From positions 3,224,001 to 3,288,000 of the forward strand of contig NZ_JBAJII010000001.1 of NCBI RefSeq assembly GCF_036867195.1: a DNA stretch of 64,000 nucleotides. The letters run 5' to 3'. Positions 17,502 through 25,517 of the stretch are shown here, piece after piece. Position numbers and translations under genes: made by a program. Numbering within the stretch: position 1 is the first letter of the stretch; each line of letters opens with the position of its first letter. This stretch comes from Arthrobacter sp. Soc17.1.1.1 (GTDB lineage: Bacteria; Actinomycetota; Actinomycetes; Actinomycetales; Micrococcaceae). The notes beneath the pieces are model-generated. The model was not told the DNA's origin, made no database searches, and was given only the letters and a program-made list of their open reading frames with translations.

Positions 17502-19178
17502 TCAGCGGGGACGGCGGTCGTTCGACGCCGGTGCGCTGGCCCTGCGGGAACCGGCGGCGCGACGCGCACCCTCGGCCCGCGGCGCCGACGACGGCGCGTG
17601 GCTGCGCTGCCCACCCGCTGCGGGGGCTCCCGCGGCGGGGCGACGGACGGCGTCGCCCACGCGCTGGCCCGAGGCGGGACGGCGGCTGCGCGTCGAGGTC
17701 TCGGACGTGGTGCGGGGCTCGTCGGCCCGGCGGCGCGAGCCACCGGTCTTCGCGGCGGCACCGGTGTCGGACCCGAAGCGGGGTGCCTGCGGCTGATCCT
17801 TGCGGCGGTCGGCACGGTTGCCCTGCGCCGTCTGGGGGTCGGCGGAGACGCGTCCGCGTCCACCCCGTCCTCCACGTCCGCCGGCCGCCGGAGCGGCCGA
17901 TCCGCGCCGGGCGCGCTTGCGCTCGGCATTGGCGCCGGTCGAGGTGCCCTCGCCGCGGGTCGATTCACGGGACGCCAGGAGCGCCGCCCGCGTGCGGGGA
18001 TCGATCTTCTCCGCGAGGTCGCCGGTCAGGGACAGCACGAGCGGTGAGGTGGCCTTGACGGTCTCGAACGCGACGTCGACGCCTGCGGCCTTCATCAGCT
18101 TCTGCACCTCGGACTTCTGCTCGGGCAGCGTGATCGTGACCACGGTTCCCGAGGAGCCTGCGCGGGCCGTACGGCCCGAGCGGTGCAGGTACGCCTTGTG
18201 CTCAGTGGGCGGGTCCACGTGCACCACGAGTTCGACGTCGTCCACGTGCACGCCGCGGGCGGCGACGTCGGTGGCGACCAGGACGCGCACGTCGCCGGAG
18301 GAGAACTCGGTCAGGTTCCTGTCCCGTGCGTTCTGGGAGAGGTTGCCGTGGAGGTCGACGGCGGGGATGCCGGCGTCGGTCAGGGTCTTCGCGAGTTTCC
18401 GGGCGTGGTGCTTGGTGCGCATGAACAGCAGGCGGCGTCCGGTGCCCGAGGCGAGCTGCACGATGAGCTGCTTCTTCTGGGTCTGGTCGCCGACCATGAG
18501 CACGTGGTGCTCCATCGTGGTGACCGCGGCCTGCGGGTCGTCCACCGAGTGGGTGACGGGGTCGGTCATGTAGCGGTTGACCACCTTGTCCACGCCGTTG
18601 TCGAGCGTGGCCGAGAAGAGCAGGCGCTGGCCGTCCTTCGGCGTGGTGTCGAGGAGCTTCTTCACGACGGGCAGGAAGCCGAGATCGGCCATGTGGTCGG
18701 CCTCGTCGAGGATGGTGACCTCCACGGATTCGAGGGTGATGAGCCGCTGGCGCATCAGGTCCTCCAGGCGGCCCGGGCAGGCGATGACGATGTCGACGCC
18801 CGCGCGCAGCGCCTTCTCCTGGCGCTGCTGGGACACACCGCCGTAGATCACCGTGGTGTTGAGCCCGAGCTCCTTGGCGAGGGGCTCGACCGTGGCGTTG
18901 ATCTGGGTGGCGAGCTCACGCGTGGGGGCGAGCACGAGCGCCAGGGGACGCCCCGGCTTGCGGCGGTAGGCCGCTTCCTGCTCGGCGAGGCGGGCGACCA
19001 TGGGCAGCGCGAAGGCGAGGGTCTTGCCCGAGCCGGTGCGGCCGCGGCCGAGGACGTCGCGCCCGGCCAGGGAGTCCGGGAGGGACTTGACCTGGATGGG
19101 GAACGGTTCGGTGATCCCCTGCGCGGCGAGGTTCTCGACCAGCGCTTTGGGCACACCGAGGGCAGCAAAAGTAGTCAT
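17502..19178 (-). CDS. DEAD/DEAH box RNA helicase
   Basis: 558 residues. ATP-dependent RNA helicase with the standard motifs in order: Q motif (ITEPFPIQ), motif I (GRGRTGSGKT), PTRELA, DEAD (ILDEADHMADLGF), SAT (LLFSATLD), ATDVAARGVH and HRSGRTARAG. A basic Arg/Gly/Ala-rich tail of about 140 residues probably binds RNA, as in cold-shock and ribosome-assembly helicases. The ATG at 19176-19178 (MTTFAALGVPKAL) begins the conserved N-terminus. The mRNA leader appears long (about 190 nt) with a hairpin, which suggests post-transcriptional control. I cannot separate DeaD, RhlE and related subfamilies. Confidence 0.94.
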   Translation of the reverse strand: MTTFAALGVPKALVENLAAQGITEPFPIQVKSLPDSLAGRDVLGRGRTGSGKTLAFALPMVARLAEQEAAYRRKPGRPLALVLAPTRELATQINATVEPLAKELGLNTTVIYGGVSQQRQEKALRAGVDIVIACPGRLEDLMRQRLITLESVEVTILDEADHMADLGFLPVVKKLLDTTPKDGQRLLFSATLDNGVDKVVNRYMTDPVTHSVDDPQAAVTTMEHHVLMVGDQTQKKQLIVQLASGTGRRLLFMRTKHHARKLAKTLTDAGIPAVDLHGNLSQNARDRNLTEFSSGDVRVLVATDVAARGVHVDDVELVVHVDPPTEHKAYLHRSGRTARAGSSGTVVTITLPEQKSEVQKLMKAAGVDVAFETVKATSPLVLSLTGDLAEKIDPRTRAALLASRESTRGEGTSTGANAERKRARRGSAAPAAGGRGGRGGRGRVSADPQTAQGNRADRRKDQPQAPRFGSDTGAAAKTGGSRRRADEPRTTSETSTRSRRPASGQRVGDAVRRPAAGAPAAGGQRSHAPSSAPRAEGARRAAGSRRASAPASNDRRPR

Positions 19179-19530
19179 GAAGAGTTCACGAGCTTTCTTC
19201 TCATACTCCCCGGCACCGGTCGGTGCGGGGGTTCGCCGAAGAAAAGTCAGACAGTGTCCACCGCGCTTCCGGATGCCGGGAGCTGGATGCGGGACAAAAG
19301 AATGCGTTCTAGCGACGCAGGCTGCGCATCTCACTGGCGGAACCGATCCGCCCTGCGCAGGCAAGTGTTCCCAGTTTACCAGCAGGACGGCCCCGGCCCC
19401 GCATCGGCGCGGGGCGGGACGCCACGGCGAGCGCCCGAGCGCCCGAGCGGCCACATCCCGCGACCTCGCCATGCCGCGGGTCGTCTGGAAGGCTGGGGGC
19501 ACACGCACCGCCCCTGCCAGGAGGAGTCCC
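19179..19530. other. Leader of the helicase gene and divergent upstream region
   Basis: No protein gene seen. On the minus strand an extended -10 (TGG-TAAACT; TAAACT at 19373-19378) predicts transcription start near 19366, giving a leader of about 190 nt. Within it, CCCCGGCACC and GGTGCGGGG near 19209-19232 can pair into a hairpin. No clear plus-strand promoter was recognised for the amidohydrolase gene. Confidence 0.5.
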
Positions 19531-20757
19531 ATGGATCCGTCTCCCGCCGCCCTGCTCGAGGACGCCCGCTCCCTCGCGGGCGAGATCACCGACCTGCGCC
19601 ACCGCCTGCACCGGGAGCCCGAGCTCGGCCTGCAGTTGCCGCGCACCCAGGAGAAGGTGCTCTCGGCCCTCGAAGGCCTCCCCTACGAGATCACCCTCGG
19701 CACGGACACGACGTCCGTCACCGCCGTGCTGCGAGGGGGCGCCGCGGCGGAGGGTGCACCCGTTGTGCTCCTGCGCGGCGACATGGACGCCCTGCCCGTA
19801 CAGGAGTCCAGCGGCGTCCCCTACGCCTCGGAGGTTGACGGCGTGATGCACGCGTGCGGCCACGACCTGCACACCGCGATGCTGGCGGGCGCCGCGACGC
19901 TCCTCGCCGACCGCCGCGCGGCGCTGCCGGGCGACGTCGTGCTCATGTTCCAGCCCGGCGAGGAGGGGTACGACGGCGCCGGCGTCATGATCCGCGAGGG
20001 CGTCCTGGAGGCCGCGGGCAGGAGGCCCGACGCGGCCTACGGGCTGCACGTGGTCTCCTCGATGATGCCCACCGGGATGTTCACGAGCCGCGGCGGCCCG
20101 CTGATGTCGGCGTCGGACGGGCTGATGATCACCGTGCGGGGCGCCGGAGGGCACGGATCCTCGCCGCACTCCGCCAAGGACCCCGTGACGGTGGCGGCGG
20201 AGATCGTCACGCAGCTGCAGGTCCTGATCACGCGGCAGTTCGACATGTTCGACCCCGTGGTGCTGTCCGTCGGGGTGCTGCACGCGGGCACGCAGCGCAA
20301 CATCATCCCCGGGACCGCCCGGATCGAGGCGACCGTCCGGACGTTCTCGGCGGCGAACCGGGAGCGGATGGCGGAGTCCGCCCCTCGCCTGGTGCGGCAC
20401 ATCGCCGCCGCACACGGACTCGAGGCCGACGTCGAGTACCTCCAGGAGTACCCCGTGACCATCACCGACGCGGCCGAGACGGCGCATGCCGGGGCGCAGG
20501 TCGCCGCACTGCTCGGGCCGGACCGGTACGTCACCATGCCTCAGCCCCTGGCCGGCTCCGAGGACTTCTCACGCGTCCTCGAGGCCGTGCCCGGGAGCTT
20601 CGTGTTCCTCTCGGCCGTCACGCCCGGCGTCGAGCCGGCGACGGCGCCCTACAACCACTCGCCGAACGCCGTCTTCGACGACGGCGTGCTCGCCGACGGC
20701 GCCGCGCTCTACGCACAGCTGGCCATCAGCCGCCTCACCTCGGGCACCGCCGGGTAG
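19531..20757 (+). CDS. M20 family metallo-amidohydrolase (hippurate hydrolase/AbgA-like)
   Basis: 408 residues. The metal-binding pattern of M20D amidohydrolases is complete: RGDMDALPV (84-90), HACGHDLHTAML with Cys109, His111 and His114, GEE at 143-145, and YGLHV with His173; GSEDFS and a late His (YNHSPNAVF) complete the site. These enzymes cleave N-acyl amino acids, indole-acetyl amino acid conjugates or p-aminobenzoyl-glutamate. The ATG at 19531 follows CAGGAGGAG at 6 nt. It is monocistronic, divergent from the helicase gene and convergent with the GAF gene. The exact acyl group cannot be read. Confidence 0.92.
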   Translation: MDPSPAALLEDARSLAGEITDLRHRLHREPELGLQLPRTQEKVLSALEGLPYEITLGTDTTSVTAVLRGGAAAEGAPVVLLRGDMDALPVQESSGVPYASEVDGVMHACGHDLHTAMLAGAATLLADRRAALPGDVVLMFQPGEEGYDGAGVMIREGVLEAAGRRPDAAYGLHVVSSMMPTGMFTSRGGPLMSASDGLMITVRGAGGHGSSPHSAKDPVTVAAEIVTQLQVLITRQFDMFDPVVLSVGVLHAGTQRNIIPGTARIEATVRTFSAANRERMAESAPRLVRHIAAAHGLEADVEYLQEYPVTITDAAETAHAGAQVAALLGPDRYVTMPQPLAGSEDFSRVLEAVPGSFVFLSAVTPGVEPATAPYNHSPNAVFDDGVLADGAALYAQLAISRLTSGTAG

Positions 20758-20804
20758 GCACCGCCGGTCTCCGCCGCACCGCCGCCCGGGAAGCCGCCGA
20801 GGGG

Positions 20805-21638
20805 TCACCCCGCCCGACGTGGCGCGGAGATCTCCAGCTGCACCAGGGCGGCGAGCGTGCGGAGCTTCGTCTCGTCCTCCTGGGTGAAGCACCGGGGCTC
20901 GTCGTCGATGATGCAGAGCGCACCGATGCGGTGGCCGCCGGGCCCGGTGACGGGGTGCCCGGCGTAGAAGCGGATGTGCGGCTCACCGAGCACGTAGGGG
21001 TTGTCGCTGAACAGGGGGTCGCGCAAAGTGTCCGGGATCACGAGGGTCCGGTCGAACCGGATGGTCTCGCTGCAGAAGGACAGCTCCCGCGGGACGTCAC
21101 CGGTGGCCGCGCCATCGGCGGCGAGGGTGATTTGGCGGTTCTCCGCGATCACGGTGAACGCGGCGATCGCCGAACCGAAGTACTCGCGTGCCATACGCGG
21201 CAGGCGTTCCACGCTCGCCGGCGTGCGGGACGCCAGGAGATCCGACACGTCGAGCGACATCAGGCGCAGCAGTTCGCGCTCGTCCGGCTCGCGGGCGTCG
21301 TCGCCCGGGTCCCGCGGGCTGCGTCCGGCGAGGACATCACCGTCCGAGGGGCTGTGCGCGTAGCCGGCCGCCACGGCGACGGAGGAGTCGCTGTAGGGCG
21401 CCCTCGTCCCCGCCGCGGTGCGATCGCTGCCGATCAGGTCGTTGACGGCATGGGACACCAGGTCGCGCTGCAGCTGGGGCAGGCCGTCCGTCCCGAGGAG
21501 GTACCGCTCCACCTCGGACACCGAGCACATACCGCCCATCCCCGCGTACACCGCGTGGACGGTGTCCGGACGCAGCCCGCGGGAGGTCACGAGGTCGCCC
21601 GTGAGTCCCTGCTGCACATCGGCGTTACTTCCACTCAT
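20805..21638 (-). CDS. GAF domain-containing protein
   Basis: 277 residues. An N-terminal helical region (about 15-70, including MGGMCSVSEVERYLLGTDGL) precedes a variable linker and a GAF-type sensor domain (about 135-270) with GPGGHRIGALCIIDDEPRCF. There is no output domain, so it may act through a partner. The same architecture recurs at 56827-57699: both proteins share the helical N-terminal block and FYAGHP/LYAGHP plus the GALCI(I/M)D signature. The ATG at 21636-21638 has AGGGGGGA close upstream. It is divergent from trmB. The ligand is unknown. Confidence 0.82.
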   Translation of the reverse strand: MSGSNADVQQGLTGDLVTSRGLRPDTVHAVYAGMGGMCSVSEVERYLLGTDGLPQLQRDLVSHAVNDLIGSDRTAAGTRAPYSDSSVAVAAGYAHSPSDGDVLAGRSPRDPGDDAREPDERELLRLMSLDVSDLLASRTPASVERLPRMAREYFGSAIAAFTVIAENRQITLAADGAATGDVPRELSFCSETIRFDRTLVIPDTLRDPLFSDNPYVLGEPHIRFYAGHPVTGPGGHRIGALCIIDDEPRCFTQEDETKLRTLAALVQLEISAPRRAG

Positions 21639-21754
21639 CAGTCCCCCCTGCACGCGTCATTGCACTCTCTTTACTACCAGACCCCGTCGCGCCCACGCAT
21701 ACGGACGGTCCCGCGGCGGACCAGCGGGTGCAGGGGCTGCCGATGTGCTGCCGG

Positions 21755-21760
21755 TAGCCT
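21755..21760 (+). promoter_or_regulatory. -10 box (TAGCCT) close to the trmB start
   Basis: TAGCCT lies 8 nt before the ATG at 21769 with no ribosome site, suggesting a leaderless or near-leaderless mRNA. Confidence 0.45.
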
Positions 21761-21768
21761 TGGACCTG

Positions 21769-22647
21769 ATGGAGCCACAAGCACAGACCCCCGACCAGCC
21801 GCACCGCACACAGCCCGTGTCCTTCGTCCGGCGGGGTTCGCGCCTCCAGGGACGGCGCCGCGAGGCGTGGGACGAACTCGCCGAGGCCTTCCTGATCGGC
21901 GTCCCGCGCGTCGAGAATGCCGATACGTCCGTCGCCCCGGGGTTCGTGTTCGATGCCGCCACGGCCTTCGGGCGGGCCGCGCCGCTCGTCGTCGAGGTGG
22001 GCTCGGGTCTCGGCGAGGCCATCACGCATGCCGCGGAGCTCGACCCCGGGCGCGACTACCTCGCCCTCGAGGTGTACCGTCCGGGTCTGGCCCAGACGAT
22101 GCTGCGCATCAGCCAGAAGGACCTGACCAATGTGCGGACCGCGCAGGTCAATGCGGCCGAGGCCTTCGCGGGCATGATCCCGGCGTCCTCCGTGGCCGAG
22201 CTGTGGACGTTCTTCCCCGACCCCTGGCACAAGGCCCGGCACCACAAGCGCAGGCTCGTCAAGGAGGACTACGTGGAGCTCGCCGCGCGCGTCCTCGAGC
22301 CGGGCGGCATCTTCCGGCTCGCCACCGACTGGTCCAGCTACGCGGTGCAGATGCGCGACGTCCTGGATGCGAGCGGACACTTCGAGAACCAGCACGACGG
22401 GGAGCGCACGGGTGCCGAGAGCCCTCTGACCCAGGTGTGGGAGAGCGGCGTGGAGTCCGTGGTGGGCGGCGCGCCGGTGCGCGAGGGCCGCGACCCGGTC
22501 AGCACCGGGAACACGGGCGTCAACGAGGGCGTCGACGAGCGGGGCGGGTGGGCGCCGCGGTTCGACGGGCGCACCCTCACGAGTTTCGAGAACAAGGCGA
22601 TCAAGGCCGGTCGCATGGTCTTCGACCTCACCTACCGCCGCCGCTGA
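21769..22647 (+). CDS. trmB: tRNA (guanosine(46)-N7)-methyltransferase
   Basis: Transfers a methyl group from SAM to N7 of G46 in the variable loop of tRNAs. 292 residues. The SAM site VVEVGSGLGEAI, the FFPDPWHKARHHKRRL motif and the closing TSFENKAIKAGRMVFDL are diagnostic for TrmB. A loop of about 40 residues before the last motif, rich in Gly and Glu (GAESPLTQVWESGV...GVDERGG), is longer than in compact family members. The ATG at 21769 is set by its -10 spacing; the in-frame extension upstream is non-conserved. It is divergent from a GAF-protein gene. Confidence 0.95.
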   Translation: MEPQAQTPDQPHRTQPVSFVRRGSRLQGRRREAWDELAEAFLIGVPRVENADTSVAPGFVFDAATAFGRAAPLVVEVGSGLGEAITHAAELDPGRDYLALEVYRPGLAQTMLRISQKDLTNVRTAQVNAAEAFAGMIPASSVAELWTFFPDPWHKARHHKRRLVKEDYVELAARVLEPGGIFRLATDWSSYAVQMRDVLDASGHFENQHDGERTGAESPLTQVWESGVESVVGGAPVREGRDPVSTGNTGVNEGVDERGGWAPRFDGRTLTSFENKAIKAGRMVFDLTYRRR

Positions 22648-22749
22648 GCCGGGACGCCGCCTCTCCGCCGCAGGCGTCACCGGGGTAGATTCTCTGGGGT
22701 CACGGCAACCGGACCATCCCGGACACGCGCATCAGGGGAAGCAGGGACC

Positions 22750-23781
22750 ATGGGACTCTTCAGCCGCCGGGCACGGCTCGGTGCGGCGCGCGGCAGGGAC
22801 CCCATCGTCGCGTTCTGGCAGTGGTGGGCAGAGGACGGCGAGGAGCTGCTGACCACCGCCACCCGGGCCGGCGACTTCGGTGCCTACGTGGAGGTGATGA
22901 CCCGCAGGGTGCAGGCGATCGCCCGGGGCCTCGAATGGGAGACCCGGACGGGCACCGACGCCGAGCACGCACTCTGCGTCTCCAGCGGCGGCGACGCCGC
23001 GCTGCGTCCGGTGGCCGAGCGCTGGTACCGGGCCTCACCGCCGTCGAGCAGGCGGTGGGAGTTCATCCCCGCCCGCAGCGCCCGCCCGGACATGCTCGAC
23101 TCGACCATCACCTACCGCGGGAGGACGTTCGACCTCAGCCGCACCCGCGTGCACGCGGCGCTGACGCGCAAGGGCGACGGCTTCATCGTCTCCGTGCACA
23201 ACCCGGGATTCACGGGCCAGTGGGACGACGAGCACGGCCTGTGCGTGCTGCTGCTCGAGTGGCTGCTCGGCGAGGACGACGTGGAACGCTGGGTGCGCCG
23301 CGTGGACTGCATCGTGAACGACGTCGTCGACAGCATCCCGGCGGCGGATCTGCCCGCCCGGGTGGCCGCACTCGCGCAGACCCTGCCCGCTCCCGGCTGG
23401 CTCCAGATGCAGGGGACGCTCGGGACCGGCGACCCGATCCTCGTGCGGGTCCTGCGTCCGCTGCGCTGGATCGACCACCCGCGCTTCGACCTCCACACGG
23501 CGCTGCGCGTCCCGTTCGACGCCGACGAGCAGGGCCTCCCCCTGCCGGCGGCCCTCGATCCCCTGGACGACCTCGAGGACTCACTGGTACGCGCCCTCGG
23601 CCACCGCGGGATGATCGTCGCGGCCGAGACCTCGAAGGGCGTCAGGACGATCCATGTCTACTCGGACTCGGAGGACCAGAACGGCCGGGACGTCCTTGAC
23701 GCCGCCGCGCGCGAGCGGCGCGGCGTGTCCGTCCGCCACGCGCTCGACCCGGGATGGAGGAAGGTGCAGGACTTCGCGTGA
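22750..23781 (+). CDS. DUF695 domain-containing protein
   Basis: 343 residues with no signal peptide or membrane helix. The N-terminus is basic (GLFSRRARLGAARGRD). The first half begins with DPIVAFWQWWAEDGEELL, and the last part contains GHRGMIVAAETSKGVRTIHVYSD, which resembles the DUF695 domain in which a protein of unknown function reports on charged surface strands. Trp-rich segments recur (FWQWW, GLEWET, ERWVRRV). The ATG at 22750 has GGGGAAGCAGGGA upstream. A TAGATT box at 22685-22690 is a possible -10. It follows trmB by 102 bp in the same direction and is convergent with the EAL gene. Function unknown. Confidence 0.72.
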   Translation: MGLFSRRARLGAARGRDPIVAFWQWWAEDGEELLTTATRAGDFGAYVEVMTRRVQAIARGLEWETRTGTDAEHALCVSSGGDAALRPVAERWYRASPPSSRRWEFIPARSARPDMLDSTITYRGRTFDLSRTRVHAALTRKGDGFIVSVHNPGFTGQWDDEHGLCVLLLEWLLGEDDVERWVRRVDCIVNDVVDSIPAADLPARVAALAQTLPAPGWLQMQGTLGTGDPILVRVLRPLRWIDHPRFDLHTALRVPFDADEQGLPLPAALDPLDDLEDSLVRALGHRGMIVAAETSKGVRTIHVYSDSEDQNGRDVLDAAARERRGVSVRHALDPGWRKVQDFA

Positions 23782-23838
23782 GCAGTCGGGGGCGCCATGG
23801 TCCGGGCGCACCCCTCGTCGGACGCCAGCCGTCCTGGC

Positions 23839-24978
23839 CTACTGTCCGGCAGCGCCGAGGGTGGCGGTGATGAGACGGTCCATGGGGGTGATGCCTGCGT
23901 AGCGGCCTGCGTTGTCGATGATCATCAGCGGATCGTACCGCTGCCCTTCGGCACGCGTGAGCGCCCGATGCAGGGCTTCTGCCAGTGGTGTGTCGAGGTT
24001 CAGGCGGATACCGGCGCTGACGACTCCGAGGTCGGCGTGCTGGGCGTCCACGATCCACAGGGGGCGTCGGTGATCGTCGATGACGACGACGCGGCGCAGG
24101 TTCGGCTGGACGGCGAACAGGTCCGCGGCCGCCCGGGTGCTGGGCGCGCTCGCGCACGTCTCCAGGACGCTACGCATCGTCGCCCCGCCGGTGTCCCGGG
24201 ACCGTGCAACCATGCGGTGGGCCAGATCCAGATCGAGTTCGGACCATCCGGTGTCCGGGCGTCCCAGTAGATAGCCCTGCACGAGCGGTACTTTCAGGGC
24301 GACGAGCACGTCGAGCTCCTCGGCGCGCTCGACCCCCTCGGCGAGGATCCAGGCGTCGATGCGACCGGCGAACACCCCGATCATCTCCACCAGGGCACGT
24401 TTCGCGGGGTCCTCGTCGATGTCCCGGACCAGTTCGCGGTCCAGCTTGATCAGGGCCGGCCGCACGGCCAGGAGATGGTTCAACCCCGCATAGCCGGCAC
24501 CGGCGTCATCGACGGCGATCATCGCTCCGGCGCTGCGCAGGCGGTGCAGGGCCGGCTCGAGTTCGACGTAGGAGTCGATGGGTGTCTGCTCGGTCAGCTC
24601 GACGATGATCCCGCCCAGATCGCCTTGCTCCGCCCAAACCGCCTGCACCTCGTCGGTCAGCAGCAGGGCGGGTGAGACATTCACCGTCAGGAAGCAGTTG
24701 ACGGGCAGCGCCGGACGCCGGGACAGCGCACCGCGCAGAGTGGCAGCCTCGAACGCGGCGGACAGGCCGAGTCTGTGGGCCGCGGAGAACCACGCCTCCG
24801 GGTTGGTCTGCTCGTACCCGGGAAATCGGGCCAACGCCTCGTACCCGACGATGCTGCCCCGGGCGGTGTCGATGATCGGCTGGTACGCCGTCGCCGTGCC
24901 GTGCCCCTGACCCGCCGCCATGATCATGGAGCGGGTCACCGGCCCGGGCGGTGTGGCGGGAGTCGCCTCAGCTGCCAT
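23839..24978 (-). CDS. EAL domain cyclic-di-GMP phosphodiesterase with C-terminal CBS-like domain
   Basis: 379 residues, predicted to hydrolyse c-di-GMP to pGpG. The EAL domain (about 28-245) keeps the expected catalytic and metal ligands by position: Glu47 (YEALAR), Asn100, Glu130 (VELTE), Asp157-Asp158, Lys178, Glu214 and Gln234, with spacings close to those of characterised EAL enzymes. The loop-6 motif is DDAGAG rather than DDFGTG. The last 125 residues look like a CBS pair (RRVVVIDDHRRPLWIV; DPLMIIDNAGRYAGI), so activity may respond to a nucleotide. There is no membrane segment and no GGDEF domain. It lies 27 bp after a DUF1059 gene on the same strand, probably one operon. A c-di-GMP riboswitch lies at 41.4 kb. 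Confidence 0.9.
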   Translation of the reverse strand: MAAEATPATPPGPVTRSMIMAAGQGHGTATAYQPIIDTARGSIVGYEALARFPGYEQTNPEAWFSAAHRLGLSAAFEAATLRGALSRRPALPVNCFLTVNVSPALLLTDEVQAVWAEQGDLGGIIVELTEQTPIDSYVELEPALHRLRSAGAMIAVDDAGAGYAGLNHLLAVRPALIKLDRELVRDIDEDPAKRALVEMIGVFAGRIDAWILAEGVERAEELDVLVALKVPLVQGYLLGRPDTGWSELDLDLAHRMVARSRDTGGATMRSVLETCASAPSTRAAADLFAVQPNLRRVVVIDDHRRPLWIVDAQHADLGVVSAGIRLNLDTPLAEALHRALTRAEGQRYDPLMIIDNAGRYAGITPMDRLITATLGAAGQ

Positions 24979-25005
24979 CTCGTCCCACCCTGGCCACCGG
25001 GGGTG

Positions 25006-25182
25006 TCACCCGACCGGAAGGATGGAGGACCGGACCTGCGCGATGACATCATCCGGCAGGACGTGGAGACCGTGCGCCGATGCAGCATGTGCTGCGACCT
25101 GTGTCAGAACCTCATCATCCGAACTGCACACCCATCGGGCGTCGCAGCCGGGCACCACGTCACCGCACGCGAAAGACTTCAT
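25006..25182 (-). CDS. DUF1059 family small protein
   Basis: 58-residue protein, MKSFACGDVVPGCDARWVC... , ending ...VIAQVRSSILPVG. The N-terminal MKSF-CGDVVPGC, the VAAHAASAHGL block and the C-terminal (D)DVIAQVR are the DUF1059 pattern of small, soluble, Cys-containing proteins with no settled function. A GGAG lies 7 nt upstream of the ATG at 25180-25182. The gene ends 27 bp before the EAL gene and probably forms an operon with it. TATATT on the minus strand at 25231-25236 is a possible -10. It could bind metal through its three cysteines, but that is only a guess. Confidence 0.85.
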   Translation of the reverse strand: MKSFACGDVVPGCDARWVCSSDDEVLTQVAAHAASAHGLHVLPDDVIAQVRSSILPVG

Positions 25183-25517
25183 CTCGTTCTCCGTTCATGT
25201 CCTGCTTCTTCCCTGAAGCAACCGTTCCGAATATACGGACCGCGCTCTCCCTGCAGGACCAGAATCAGCCGGTCTGTCGGAAGACAGAGCTTTTCATGCG
25301 CTGATCCTTCGTTGACATCGTCGGCGCGTCCTTGTCCGACCTCCTCTCCTTCGCTACCGGGTGTGCGTTCGACTCCCTGTGGACCGTGAAACCGGCGCGA
25401 CATCGAATTGGTGCTCATGTGAAACCTGATCCTGTTGTGATGAAGCATCACGCGGAGCGCTCTCACGACCCACCTGATGGTGGCGGGCTTCATCACCTCG
25501 TACGAAGGACACCAGGA
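25183..25517. other. Intergenic region between DUF1059 and exported amidase genes
   Basis: No gene seen in 335 bp. It contains a possible minus-strand -10 (TATATT, 25231-25236) for the DUF1059-EAL pair, and TTGACA at 25313-25318 on the plus strand without a good -10 at the usual distance. Confidence 0.4.
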
